Assembly: GCA_947165615.1 (NCBI GenBank) | Contig: CAMVBD010000050.1 | Coordinates: forward strand, 1 to 7,631 | Direction of reading: 5' to 3' | DNA: 7,631 bases | Origin: an uncultured Clostridia bacterium | Lineage (GTDB): Bacteria; Bacillota; Clostridia; Oscillospirales; Acutalibacteraceae | Shown here: piece after piece, positions 1 through 6,220 of the stretch | How the letters are laid out: every line of letters starts with the position of its first letter | Numbering within the stretch: position 1 is the stretch's first letter | Notes under the pieces: model-generated | Told to the model about the DNA's origin: nothing | Seen by the model: only the letters and a program-made list of their open reading frames with translations | The model's database searches: none | Translations under genes and position numbers: made by a program

Positions 1-297
1 TCGGACTTGGCGGAGACTTTCTCTGTCGGGGACTTTACCCTGCATTTCGGCAGATATATCAGTGAAGACGGACTTGAGACCTATGAAATCAGATCCGATG
101 GAACGTATGAACGCAAGTACGAGCAGACCGCCGGGGATACCGGAAGCTGGAGGCTCGGGACAAATTCCTCCGGTGAGCATCTTATCATATTTGACGGCGA
201 GACCTCTTCGGTCTTCGGTGAATTTGTCGTGACGGCGGATGACACGTTTTGCTTCAGATACAGGTTTTCCACAACCTACACCTACGCGGGCGAATAA
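1..297 (+). CDS. 3' end of an unrecognised protein (partial, 5' end outside window)
   Basis: The reading frame is open from the first base of the window (Ser-Asp-Leu-Ala...) to a TAA at 295-297, so at least 98 C-terminal residues are present and the true start probably lies upstream. A TTG at position 7 is in frame but has no ribosome binding site in view. The visible part is acidic and hydrophilic, rich in Gly, Thr, Ser and aromatic residues, with alternating strand-like segments (EIRSDGTYERKYEQ, GSWRL, HLIIFDG, FRYRFSTTYTY). This suggests an all-beta, lipocalin-like or extracytoplasmic domain, which is inference only. There is no membrane segment or recognised motif. The next gene begins 24 bp downstream with no promoter or terminator between, so the two are probably co-transcribed. 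I do not recognise the family. Confidence 0.6.
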   Translation, partial: SDLAETFSVGDFTLHFGRYISEDGLETYEIRSDGTYERKYEQTAGDTGSWRLGTNSSGEHLIIFDGETSSVFGEFVVTADDTFCFRYRFSTTYTYAGE

Positions 298-321
298 CAT
301 ACAGAAAGGAAATTGAAAAAA

Positions 322-1557
322 ATGAAAAAGATACTTGCGATCGTCGTTGCCGTATTGGCGCTTACCATGATTTTTTCCGGATGTTCAAAGCATAAGAGTT
401 CTGCGGAGACGCCGGTTCCGTCTTCTTCCGACAACACGCCCCAAACCGCAGACGACACACAAGCGGCACAACCCGACGACGTCGACGCGTCGGACAGCTA
501 TGCCGATGTAAACGTCGCCGACGTTAAGGATTGCATGAAATTCCTGTTCGATAAGCCCGCAGGTCTGAGCGTAGACGCATCTCAAGAAAAAACCGACCCC
601 GCGAGAGGGCTTTACTATCCCACGGGCGGCGTGTATAAGATGGTGAGCGATGGAGAATATACATATATGCTGACCGAAATCGACAACAACGCAACCCCAA
701 AACAGTGTGTTTACAAAGCCGAAAGCGACGGCGGGAAGCCCGAATATCTGTGTGACGGACCGCTCAGCGGCAACATGATGATTCACGACGGTTGGATTTA
801 CGCACAGGACATAGGCGGCATAATCAGAATCACAACAGACGGCACAAAAAAGGAATCGCTGGTACCTGAGGCTGAGGATAACGACTGCGAAATCCTCGAC
901 GTTACGCAGACATCGGTCTATTTTCAGCGTCATGTTCGGCTTGATGAGGAAGACGTCGCTTCAACGCCCCTGCCGAAAAATGCAAGATATATGTATTCAA
1001 GATTTTACAGGATGAACCTTGACGGGACCGGCGTCGAAATGCTTCCGCTCGATTACGCGACTTTTGACAAAGATGAAATTCGTGCGCAAATGTATGACGG
1101 ATATCTTTATTATGCTTTGGGCGATGTGATGGGAAAAAATGTTTTGGGCAGAGTAAGAGTTGACGGTCAAAACAATCAGATCCTATCGGATAATCTCTAC
1201 GGCGACTGGGTCGTATACGGAAACGCCGTATATAATATTTGCGTAAAGAACAATGCGGTTTTTTCGGGTAATTACACGAACAGAATCGACAAAATCACCG
1301 AGCAGGGGGTGGAAATGGCAATAGACCTCGGAAAAGATTTTTATGGATACGCCAAATCAAGCGGTTATTACGACGGCATTGTTTTCGGTTATGATCTTCA
1401 AACAGGCAAAACAGCCGAGCCGGAAATGATCGGCAACCGCTACGGCTATGATATGGATCAAGCAAAAGGCTGGTGGAAAAACAGCGACGTGTTCCTGGAC
1501 GTAAACAATGAAAAAATCTACCGTATAACGCCCCGTGACGGAGTTACGGAACAATAA
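322..1557 (+). CDS. Secreted lipoprotein with DUF5050-like beta-propeller repeats
   Basis: This gene encodes a 411-residue exported lipoprotein. Residues 1-21 form a lipoprotein signal peptide: Lys-Lys, a hydrophobic stretch (ILAIVVAVLALTMIF), then F-S-G-C with Cys21 as the probable lipidation site. A Ser/Asp/Gln/Pro-rich linker follows to about residue 60. The rest holds repeated strand units of the type seen in DUF5050 propellers: a 'DG.IY/YLYY' strand, then 'R...DG' (for example HDGWIYAQ...IIRITTDGT, FYRMNLDGTG, YDGYLYYAL...GRVRVDGQN). DUF5050 domains are predicted extracellular propellers without a defined ligand, so the role here is open. I chose ATG 322 because GAAAGGA (304-310) lies 11 nt before it; an in-frame TTG at 313 is only 2 nt from that site. 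Codon use is more AT-rich than in the genes to the right. Confidence 0.8.
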   Translation: MKKILAIVVAVLALTMIFSGCSKHKSSAETPVPSSSDNTPQTADDTQAAQPDDVDASDSYADVNVADVKDCMKFLFDKPAGLSVDASQEKTDPARGLYYPTGGVYKMVSDGEYTYMLTEIDNNATPKQCVYKAESDGGKPEYLCDGPLSGNMMIHDGWIYAQDIGGIIRITTDGTKKESLVPEAEDNDCEILDVTQTSVYFQRHVRLDEEDVASTPLPKNARYMYSRFYRMNLDGTGVEMLPLDYATFDKDEIRAQMYDGYLYYALGDVMGKNVLGRVRVDGQNNQILSDNLYGDWVVYGNAVYNICVKNNAVFSGNYTNRIDKITEQGVEMAIDLGKDFYGYAKSSGYYDGIVFGYDLQTGKTAEPEMIGNRYGYDMDQAKGWWKNSDVFLDVNNEKIYRITPRDGVTEQ

Positions 1558-1563
1558 GGCGGC

Positions 1564-1588
1564 GTCAAATCAGTCCGTATGATTTGAT
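1564..1588 (+). other. Stem-loop just after the lipoprotein stop codon
   Basis: TCAAATCA (1565-1572) and TGATTTGA (1580-1587) are perfect inverted repeats around a 7-nt loop, and G1564/T1588 adds a wobble pair. It begins 7 nt after the stop codon at 1555-1557. No T-tract follows it on +; an A-run does, near 1597-1604. It is therefore not a standard terminator. It could be a 3'-end stabilising hairpin or a protein-binding dyad; the sequence cannot decide. Confidence 0.4.
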
Positions 1589-1614
1589 CCGTCTGCAAAA
1601 AAAATCAAAAATAG

Positions 1615-1661
1615 AAAACGCTCCCGTTTTGCCCGCTTCGCGCAGATCCGGGCGTTTTTTT
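1615..1661 (+). terminator. Probable intrinsic terminator of the lipoprotein transcript
   Basis: AAAACGC (1615-1621) and CCCG (1623-1626) can pair, with one bulged T, with CGGGCGTTTT (1649-1658). An alternative inner stem is GCCCG (1631-1635) with CGGGC (1649-1653). Either form ends directly at a run of seven T at 1655-1661. The loop is long in the first form, so efficiency is uncertain. Confidence 0.55.
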
Positions 1662-1711
1662 ATGCCTGAAATGAGAATAAACCATCCTATTCGTAAGTTA
1701 CAAAGACCGCT

Positions 1712-1742
1712 CTTTCCGGCATTTTGCGCCGGAAGGTTTTTT
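1712..1742 (+). terminator. Second intrinsic terminator, tandem to the first
   Basis: CTTTCCGGC (1712-1720) pairs with GCCGGAAGG (1728-1736) as a 9-bp stem with one wobble and a 7-nt loop, followed by six T at 1737-1742. This is a textbook rho-independent terminator. It backs up the one about 50 bp upstream and insulates the next operon from the lipoprotein transcript. Confidence 0.8.
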
Positions 1743-1752
1743 GCCCTCGGCA

Positions 1753-1801
1753 ACGAATCACGAGCCGCGAGGAACGAATCACGAAGACAATTATCGAATT
1801 T
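1753..1801. repeat. Degenerate 7-bp tandem repeat (about seven units)
   Basis: Read in steps of seven from 1753, the units are ACGAATC, ACGAGCC, GCGAGGA, ACGAATC, ACGAAGA, CAATTAT, CGAATTT. The first five share (A/G)CGA in their first four positions; the last two are decayed. As a result, the 12-mer AACGAATCACGA occurs twice (1752-1763 and 1773-1784), exactly 21 bp apart, which is three units or two helical turns. The array ends 14 bp before the -35 box of the downstream operon. It may be a decayed microsatellite or a set of phased protein-binding sites. Confidence 0.5.
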
Positions 1802-1814
1802 CTGTAAAAAATTA

Positions 1815-1843
1815 TTGACAAACGATAAAACCCATGCTATACT
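1815..1843 (+). promoter_or_regulatory. Sigma-A promoter of the DUF2975-HTH-DUF4153 operon
   Basis: The -35 box TTGACA (1815-1820) is a perfect match. A 17-bp spacer follows, then -10 TATACT (1838-1843). Transcription should start near 1850, giving a leader of about 25 nt before the TTG start at 1875. This is the best promoter match in the window. It also fixes the start of the first gene, because the longer open frame to the left lies upstream of it. Confidence 0.88.
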
Positions 1844-1874
1844 GGTGCCATCACACAGGATTGGAAGGATTTTC

Positions 1875-2339
1875 TTGAAACGAAAACTCAGCGTGTGGGT
1901 GTCGTTTGGCATCTGCCTGTTTTTTGCGGCGGCGCTTTTTGCGCTGACCGTCACGTTCCCGCGGTTTTTCCATTGGCTGTACGTCAGTTACCACGGGCTT
2001 GACTATACGGACGCCGTGACCGTCAAAAACGTGACCGCCGTCTCATGGGCGTTTTACCTCTGCGTGCCCTTTGCCGCGGCGGCGCTGTACTGCCTGACGC
2101 GCCTGATGTGGGAGATCCTGCACGACCGCGTCTTTGAAAAAAGGAACGTCCGCTTTCTCGGCGTCGTGTCCCTGTGCTGTCTCGGGGTGCTGGCCGTCAC
2201 CGCCGTGTTCGGTACGCGCTACGTGCCGCTGTTTATCATTTCCCTCGCCATGGGCGTGGTCGGGATCCTCGTACGCGTGGTGCAGACCGTTATGAACGCC
2301 GCCGTCGCCCTGCGGGAAGAAAACGACCTGACGATTTAG
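1875..2339 (+). CDS. DUF2975 family membrane protein
   Basis: This is a 154-residue integral membrane protein with four predicted transmembrane segments, at about residues 7-28, 56-79, 95-114 and 118-140. It ends in the sequence REENDLTI, a C-terminal pattern typical of DUF2975. The family has no established biochemical function and is repeatedly found beside a small YozG-type HTH gene, as here. I chose TTG 1875 because GGAAGGA (1863-1869) lies 5 nt before it and the promoter at 1815-1843 lies just upstream. The frame stays open leftward to 1584, but that extension would cross the terminator and the promoter, and it reads as spacer. The stop codon overlaps the AGGAGG of the next gene, implying tight co-expression. 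Confidence 0.85.
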   Translation: MKRKLSVWVSFGICLFFAAALFALTVTFPRFFHWLYVSYHGLDYTDAVTVKNVTAVSWAFYLCVPFAAAALYCLTRLMWEILHDRVFEKRNVRFLGVVSLCCLGVLAVTAVFGTRYVPLFIISLAMGVVGILVRVVQTVMNAAVALREENDLTI

Positions 2340-2350
2340 GAGGGAAGCGT

Positions 2351-2581
2351 ATGATCGAGATCAATCTGGACGTCATGCTTGCCAAACGCAAAATGCAGTC
2401 GGGGGAACTGGCCCGGCGCGTCGGGATCACGCAGGCAAATCTGTCCATCTTAAAAACCGGCAAGGCCAAAGCCGTGCGGTTTTCGACGCTTTCGGCCATC
2501 TGCCGGGAGCTCGGCTGCCAGCCCGGCGACATCTTAAAATACGCGGAAGGGGAGGACGAAGATGAACGAACCGATGAATGA
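2351..2581 (+). CDS. Small Cro/CI-type HTH regulator, YozG-like (HTH_26)
   Basis: This is a 76-residue protein that is almost entirely a helix-turn-helix domain of the Xre/Cro-CI fold. MLAKRKMQSGELARRVGI leads into the recognition region (TQANLSILKTGKAKAVRF), then the closing helices STLSAICRELGCQPGDIL and an acidic tail (EGEDEDERTDE). This pattern is characteristic of YozG-like regulators encoded next to DUF2975 proteins. It has no ligand-binding domain, so any signal probably comes through a partner, plausibly one of the two flanking membrane proteins (inference). AGGAGGG (2338-2344) precedes ATG 2351 and overlaps the previous stop codon. The last 20 bp overlap the start of the next gene. 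A longer open frame to 2174 overlaps the DUF2975 gene and is not used. Autoregulation at the promoter at 1815-1843 is plausible but not shown. Confidence 0.9.
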   Translation: MIEINLDVMLAKRKMQSGELARRVGITQANLSILKTGKAKAVRFSTLSAICRELGCQPGDILKYAEGEDEDERTDE

Positions 2582-4433
2582 AAACAACGCGACCGCCGTG
2601 GGAAGAGAAGCGGCCGGGATGAACGCGGCGGCAATGCCGGGGAACGCCCCGGCAAGGGGGAATGCGCCGTCAGCGGAAAACCAACCCGCCCCGGCGCCGT
2701 CTGCCGCCGAGGCAGCCGGGCAGCCCGGCCCCGGACCGCAGGGGACGCCCGGGTATATTCCGGCGCCGCCGGGACAAAACGTCGGGTACTGCCCGCCCGG
2801 CGCCGCGCCCTATCCGCCGCGTCCCGTCCCGAGACCCAAAAAGCAGGTCCCGTCCTATGACCTGACCAGAGCGGACGTCGGCATGGCGGCAGCCGTGGTG
2901 GTCCTTGCGGTCTTTGGCGTCGCGGCTTCTTTTTGGGGCGGTTTCCGCCTCGGCTACGCGCTGTCCTATGCGCTCACGTTTTTGGTCTACGCCCTGTATT
3001 TTCGCGCCGAGCGCCAAAAGGCGACGCTTTTCGCCATGCTGACGGGCCTTTTGTCTTTCGGATCGTCCGCCGTTTTCGTCCTGACGTCAAACAGCCTCAT
3101 CCGCTTTTTCGCGGTTTTTGCCATGGGGATCGGTGGGGTGACGTACCTGTCGTCCCTGTCCGGGTCCAAACGCGTGGACGGCGATCTCGGTCTTTTGCAT
3201 ACGCTCGCCGACGCGCTCGGCGAGACGCTGAAAAACCCGATCCGTTCCATCCGTTCGCTCGTTTCGTCCGGCAACGGCAAAATCAGCGCCTTGTCCAAAG
3301 TCTTTTTGGGCCTGCTTATTTCCCCCCCGCTTCTGGCCGTCGTCGTGCCGCTTTTAATGCGCGCGGACTTCGCTTTTGAGGGCCTTGTCAAAACCCTGTT
3401 TTCGGACCTCGCCGTGCGCCTCGTGCAGCTCTTTTTGGGCCTGCTGCTGGTTCCCTTTATGCTTTCGTTCGCGTTTTCCTCCAAATACCGGGAAGAGCGC
3501 CGGCCCCTCCCGGCAAAACCAAAAAAAGGCGCCGACACGGTGCTGCTGGCAAGCATTCTGTCCGGTTTGTCGGCGGTGTACGTCCTGTATCTCGTTTCTC
3601 AGTTTTCGTATTTCTTCGGAGAAAAGCCCGAGGGCTTCTCGGTCGCCGAGTACGCCAGGCGCGGCTTCTTTGAAATGTGCGCCATCGCGGCGCTCAATTT
3701 TGCCGGGCTTTACGCCGTGGTGCTGTTGTCCCGCAAAAAAGAAAACGGCCGCATCCCCGGCGTTCTTTCGGGGCTCGGCACGTTTATCGGGCTGTTTACG
3801 CTCCTGCTCACCGGCACGGCGCTGATGAAAATGGTCCTGTATATACGCTCCTACGGTCTTACGGTCCTGCGCCTGTCCACGTCCGTCTTTATGGCCTTTT
3901 TGGCGGTCGTGTTCGTTGCGCTCATCCTGCGCCTGTATCTCCCCAAGGTCAACGTCCTAAGGACCTCCCTTGTGACGGCGCTGCTGTCGCTCCTGGTTCT
4001 CGGCTGCGGAAACGTCAACAAAGTCGTCGCCGAGTATAATTACAACGGCTGGAAGACCGGCGCGCTTCCGACGCTGGACGTCGAGTATCTCTCCCGCCTC
4101 GGGGACGAGGGCGTCGTCGTGCTGGTCAAGGTCGCCAAAAACGCGGACGGCGAACTGCGCGGCAAAGCGTACCTGCGGCTGACGTCCCTTTTGACCGAGT
4201 ACTACGACGTGGACGTAAACGCCGAAAACGAGGCGCGGGTCAGCCACCGCACGCGCAGCAAGTTCTCGCAAAAAAGCCTGCCCGGCAGCAGGGCTTACGA
4301 AGCGTGGGAGTCTCTGCTGTCCGCCGACAGCGAAGTCGATTTTCTGGATTTTTGGTCGATCGCCGAATACGCCGACGAAAACGGCTTCCTTTTGGACATG
4401 GAGCAGGAGATCCTGACGGGCGTCGAGCGGTAA
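2562..4433 (+). CDS. DUF4153/DUF4173 family polytopic membrane protein with Pro-rich N terminus
   Basis: This is a 623-residue protein. Residues 1 to about 100 are a low-complexity Ala/Pro/Gly-rich, probably cytoplasmic segment ending in a basic patch (RPKKQ). Ten or eleven hydrophobic segments follow, between about residues 108 and 488. Family-type motifs are YARRGFFEM (364-372), YGLTVLRL (431-438) and, after the last membrane segment, YNYNGWKTGALPTLDVEYLSRLGDEG from residue 492, which resembles the 'YN...tG.iD..YL..L..d' region of DUF4173. The C-terminal ~130 residues are soluble and charged. Biochemical function is unknown for the family. ATG 2562 lies 5 nt after AAGGGGAGGA (2547-2556); a second ATG at 2574 is too far away. 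It overlaps the HTH gene by 20 bp, and the operon ends at the terminator at 4445-4472. A role as membrane sensor or effector for the small regulator is inference. Confidence 0.85.
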   Translation: MNEPMNENNATAVGREAAGMNAAAMPGNAPARGNAPSAENQPAPAPSAAEAAGQPGPGPQGTPGYIPAPPGQNVGYCPPGAAPYPPRPVPRPKKQVPSYDLTRADVGMAAAVVVLAVFGVAASFWGGFRLGYALSYALTFLVYALYFRAERQKATLFAMLTGLLSFGSSAVFVLTSNSLIRFFAVFAMGIGGVTYLSSLSGSKRVDGDLGLLHTLADALGETLKNPIRSIRSLVSSGNGKISALSKVFLGLLISPPLLAVVVPLLMRADFAFEGLVKTLFSDLAVRLVQLFLGLLLVPFMLSFAFSSKYREERRPLPAKPKKGADTVLLASILSGLSAVYVLYLVSQFSYFFGEKPEGFSVAEYARRGFFEMCAIAALNFAGLYAVVLLSRKKENGRIPGVLSGLGTFIGLFTLLLTGTALMKMVLYIRSYGLTVLRLSTSVFMAFLAVVFVALILRLYLPKVNVLRTSLVTALLSLLVLGCGNVNKVVAEYNYNGWKTGALPTLDVEYLSRLGDEGVVVLVKVAKNADGELRGKAYLRLTSLLTEYYDVDVNAENEARVSHRTRSKFSQKSLPGSRAYEAWESLLSADSEVDFLDFWSIAEYADENGFLLDMEQEILTGVER

Positions 4434-4444
4434 CGCCGGACATC

Positions 4445-4472
4445 AAAAAAAGAGCCTCGCGGCTCTTTTTTT
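4445..4472. terminator. Bidirectional intrinsic terminator between convergent genes
   Basis: AAAAAAAGAGCC (4445-4456) and GGCTCTTTTTTT (4461-4472) form a perfect 12-bp stem around the tetraloop TCGC. Both strands read as a GC-bearing hairpin followed by a T-run. It ends the DUF4153 operon on + (stop at 4431-4433) and the pyrophosphatase gene on - (stop at 4486-4488). Confidence 0.92.
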
Positions 4473-4485
4473 GTATCTCTGCGTT

Positions 4486-5031
4486 TTATTTTTCTTCCTT
4501 TTTCGGGAATTTCTTCTTGTACCCTTCAATGGCGCGGGCGATGATCTCGACGGCGGCGTCGCGGTCCTGCACCTCGTCCACCACGGTCTCTTTTTTCTCA
4601 AGCGTCTTATAGACGGAGAAGAAATGCGTCATCTCGTCGTAGGTGTGCTTCGGCAGGGCGAAAATGGAGCGGTAGGAATTGTACATCGGGTCGGAATAGG
4701 GCACGGCGATGATCTTTTCGTCGGCCCTGCCGTTATCGAGCATGCGGATGACGCCGATGGGGTAGCAGCGCACAAGCGTCAGCGGGTGCAGGGCTTCGGA
4801 GCAAAGCACCAGCACGTCCAGCGGGTCGTAGTCGTCGGCGTAGGTCAGCGGGATAAACCCGTAGTTGGCGGGGTAATGCGTGGACGTAAACAGAATGCGG
4901 TCCAGCATAATGAGACCGGTCTCCTTGTCCAGTTCGTACTTGTTTTTGCTGCCCTTCGGGATCTCTATTACGGCGACAAAGTCCTCGGGGGTCACGTGTC
5001 TGGGGTCGATCGAATGCCAAATGTTGTCCAT
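4486..5031 (-). CDS. ppa: Inorganic pyrophosphatase (family I, soluble)
   Basis: This 181-residue cytoplasmic enzyme hydrolyses the pyrophosphate released by biosynthesis to two phosphates, using Mg2+. Its length is close to the E. coli enzyme (about 175). Aligned by eye to E. coli, the active-site residues are all present: Glu23, Lys31 and Glu33 (EIPKGSKNKYE), Arg45, Tyr57, Asp67, Asp69 and Asp72 (DDYDPLDVLV), Asp99, Asp104 and Lys106 (MLDNGRADEK), and Tyr141-Lys142 (FFSVYK). The one variation is Tyr68 inside the family signature, where Gly, Ser, Asp or Asn is usual. The start is the ATG at 5031-5029, because GGAGGGA (5043-5037 on -) lies 5 nt before it. The frame remains open to 5214, but that extension reads through the promoter. 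The gene stands alone, divergent from the GH130 gene. Confidence 0.95.
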   Translation of the reverse strand: MDNIWHSIDPRHVTPEDFVAVIEIPKGSKNKYELDKETGLIMLDRILFTSTHYPANYGFIPLTYADDYDPLDVLVLCSEALHPLTLVRCYPIGVIRMLDNGRADEKIIAVPYSDPMYNSYRSIFALPKHTYDEMTHFFSVYKTLEKKETVVDEVQDRDAAVEIIARAIEGYKKKFPKKEEK

Positions 5032-5061
5032 AAAAGTCCCTCCGTCCGATGTTCTTTTTTT

Positions 5062-5090
5062 ATTGTACCACAGTTTTTGTATCGCTACAA
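5062..5090 (-). promoter_or_regulatory. Sigma-A promoter of ppa
   Basis: On the minus strand, TTGTAG (5090-5085) as -35 and TACAAT (5067-5062) as -10 are separated by 17 bp. Transcription should start near 5055, leaving a leader of about 25 nt before the ATG at 5031. The -35 box is moderate (first three bases match) and the -10 is good (five of six). Confidence 0.65.
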
Positions 5091-5118
5091 TACTTTTTTC
5101 CGTTTTTGGCGGATTTTC

Positions 5119-5147
5119 TTTACAAGGCAGTTCCCGTATGTTACAAT
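5119..5147 (+). promoter_or_regulatory. Sigma-A promoter of the GH130 gene
   Basis: TTTACA (5119-5124) as -35 and TACAAT (5142-5147) as -10 are spaced by 17 bp. Each matches consensus at five of six positions. The expected start is near 5154, giving a leader of about 26 nt with GAGGGA (5168-5173) placed 6 nt before ATG 5180. It lies back to back with the ppa promoter; the two -35 boxes are 28 bp apart. I see no clear operator dyad between them. Confidence 0.75.
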
Positions 5148-5179
5148 AAATCCGAATATGAAAGAAAGAGGGAACAGAC

Positions 5180-6130
5180 ATGGCAAAGATCATCGGACAA
5201 AGCCTTCCGAACATTCCGTGGCAGGACCGCCCCGCCGGGAACCGCGAGCCCGTGTGGCGCTATTCCGAAAACCCGGTCATCGACCGCACGGCGCTTCCGG
5301 ACGCCAACTCCATCTTTAACTCCGCCGTCGTGCCGTTCGGGGACGGCTTTCGCGGCGTGTTCCGCATGGACGACCTGACCCGCGAGCAGTACCTTGTCAC
5401 CGGCGAAAGCCGGGACGGCATCCACTGGCACCTAAACGACGAAAAGATCTTCCGCGGCTACGACCCGCGTCTGACAAAGCTCGACGGTCGGTATTTTCTG
5501 TCCTGGGTCTGCTACACGGACAAGGGCACGTCCATCGGCATCGCGGCGACCGACGACTTTGAACACTGGGACCGCTACGAAAACGCGGTGCTGCCGGTGT
5601 CCCGCAACGGCGTCCTGTTCCCGCGCAAGGTAAACGGCAACTATATGCTTTTCACGCGCCCCTGCGACAAGGGCCACACCCCCTACGGCGACATTTTCCT
5701 GAGCCAGAGCCCGGACCTGACCTACTGGGGACGCCATCGCTTTGTCATCTCGCCCGTCAACAACTGGGAAATGACCAAGGTCGGCGCCGGCCCCACGCCC
5801 ATTGAGACGGACGAAGGGTGGCTGTGCTTTTACCACGGCGTCATCACATCCTGCAACGGCTTTACCTATTCCATGGGCGCCATGCTCACGGACCTCAACG
5901 AGCCGTGGAAGGTCCTGCACCGCGCGGACCGCTATCTTCTTTCCCCGCGCGAATACTACGAATACGTCGGCGACGTGCCGAACGTCGTCTTCCCCTGCGC
6001 GGCGCTTACCGACGCCGAAACGGGGCGCATCGCCATTTATTACGGCGGCGCGGACACCGTCGTCGGCCTTGCCTTTACCACGGTCGGGGACACGGTGAAC
6101 TTCATCAAGGAGCATGATATGATAAAATAA
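5180..6130 (+). CDS. GH130 family beta-mannoside phosphorylase
   Basis: This 316-residue protein has no signal peptide, so it is probably cytoplasmic. It is a five-bladed propeller enzyme of glycoside hydrolase family 130, whose characterised members phosphorolyse beta-mannosides (mannosyl-glucose, beta-1,4- or beta-1,2-mannooligosaccharides, mannosyl-GlcNAc) to alpha-mannose 1-phosphate. Family-type motifs are IPWQDRP and VWRYSENPVI near the N terminus, NSIFNSAVVPF, YDPRLTKLDGRYFLSW with Asp95 as the likely conserved acid, NGVLFPRKVNG, GDIFLSQSPDL, KVGAGPTPIETDEGWLCFYHGV (GAGPTP at 202-207), and VGDVPNVVFP with IYYGGAD near the end. Linkage and acceptor specificity cannot be read from the sequence. 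GAGGGA (5168-5173) supports ATG 5180. No sugar transporter, epimerase or second glycosidase lies in the window, and the gene has its own promoter, so its substrate supply must be encoded elsewhere. Confidence 0.92.
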   Translation: MAKIIGQSLPNIPWQDRPAGNREPVWRYSENPVIDRTALPDANSIFNSAVVPFGDGFRGVFRMDDLTREQYLVTGESRDGIHWHLNDEKIFRGYDPRLTKLDGRYFLSWVCYTDKGTSIGIAATDDFEHWDRYENAVLPVSRNGVLFPRKVNGNYMLFTRPCDKGHTPYGDIFLSQSPDLTYWGRHRFVISPVNNWEMTKVGAGPTPIETDEGWLCFYHGVITSCNGFTYSMGAMLTDLNEPWKVLHRADRYLLSPREYYEYVGDVPNVVFPCAALTDAETGRIAIYYGGADTVVGLAFTTVGDTVNFIKEHDMIK

Positions 6131-6147
6131 GCCGCGCTCTGTGCGGC
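6131..6147 (+). other. Short GC hairpin after the GH130 stop codon
   Basis: GCCGC (6131-6135) pairs with GCGGC (6143-6147) around a 7-nt loop, immediately after the stop codon at 6128-6130. No T-run follows, so it would be at best a weak or Rho-dependent 3' end. Read-through from the GH130 promoter into the downstream gene therefore remains possible. Confidence 0.35.
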
Positions 6148-6152
6148 GGGTG

Positions 6153-6178
6153 CACGGGCGCACGGTCCACGGGCGCAC
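6153..6178. repeat. Direct repeat CACGGGCGCAC (two copies)
   Basis: The 11-mer CACGGGCGCAC occurs at 6153-6163 and again at 6168-6178, a period of 15 bp with a 4-nt gap. It sits in the spacer downstream of the GH130 gene. It could be a small duplication or a paired binding site. Confidence 0.5.
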
Positions 6179-6220
6179 AAAAACTGTATTTTTCTTCCGA
6201 TCCGTATTGCGGTGCCTTAC

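Noticed and set aside
313..321. TTG at 313 as start of the lipoprotein
   Set aside because: It is only 2 nt from the ribosome binding site; ATG 322 has usable spacing and gives a normal signal peptide.
385..933. Minus-strand open frame opposite the lipoprotein gene
   Set aside because: It is antisense to the signal peptide and propeller region, with a Cys/Arg/Val-rich translation, and no start signal or recognisable family.
1753..1801. CRISPR or transposon-end interpretation of the repeats upstream of the DUF2975 operon
   Set aside because: The unit is 7 bp with no spacers, no transposase gene lies nearby, and there are no terminal inverted repeats.
1584..1874. N-terminal extension of the DUF2975 gene to an upstream ATG
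   Set aside because: The extension would cover two terminators, the repeat array and the sigma-A promoter. The TTG at 1875 has a proper ribosome binding site, and the protein from there has normal DUF2975 length.
2933..3556. Several open frames on both strands inside the DUF4153 gene
   Set aside because: All overlap the membrane protein in other frames, are Arg/Pro/Ser-rich, lack ribosome binding sites, and show no domains.
4471..5319. Plus-strand open frame of 282 codons over the ppa gene
   Set aside because: It runs antisense to ppa, through the terminator and both promoters, and into the GH130 start in another frame. The translation shows no family features.
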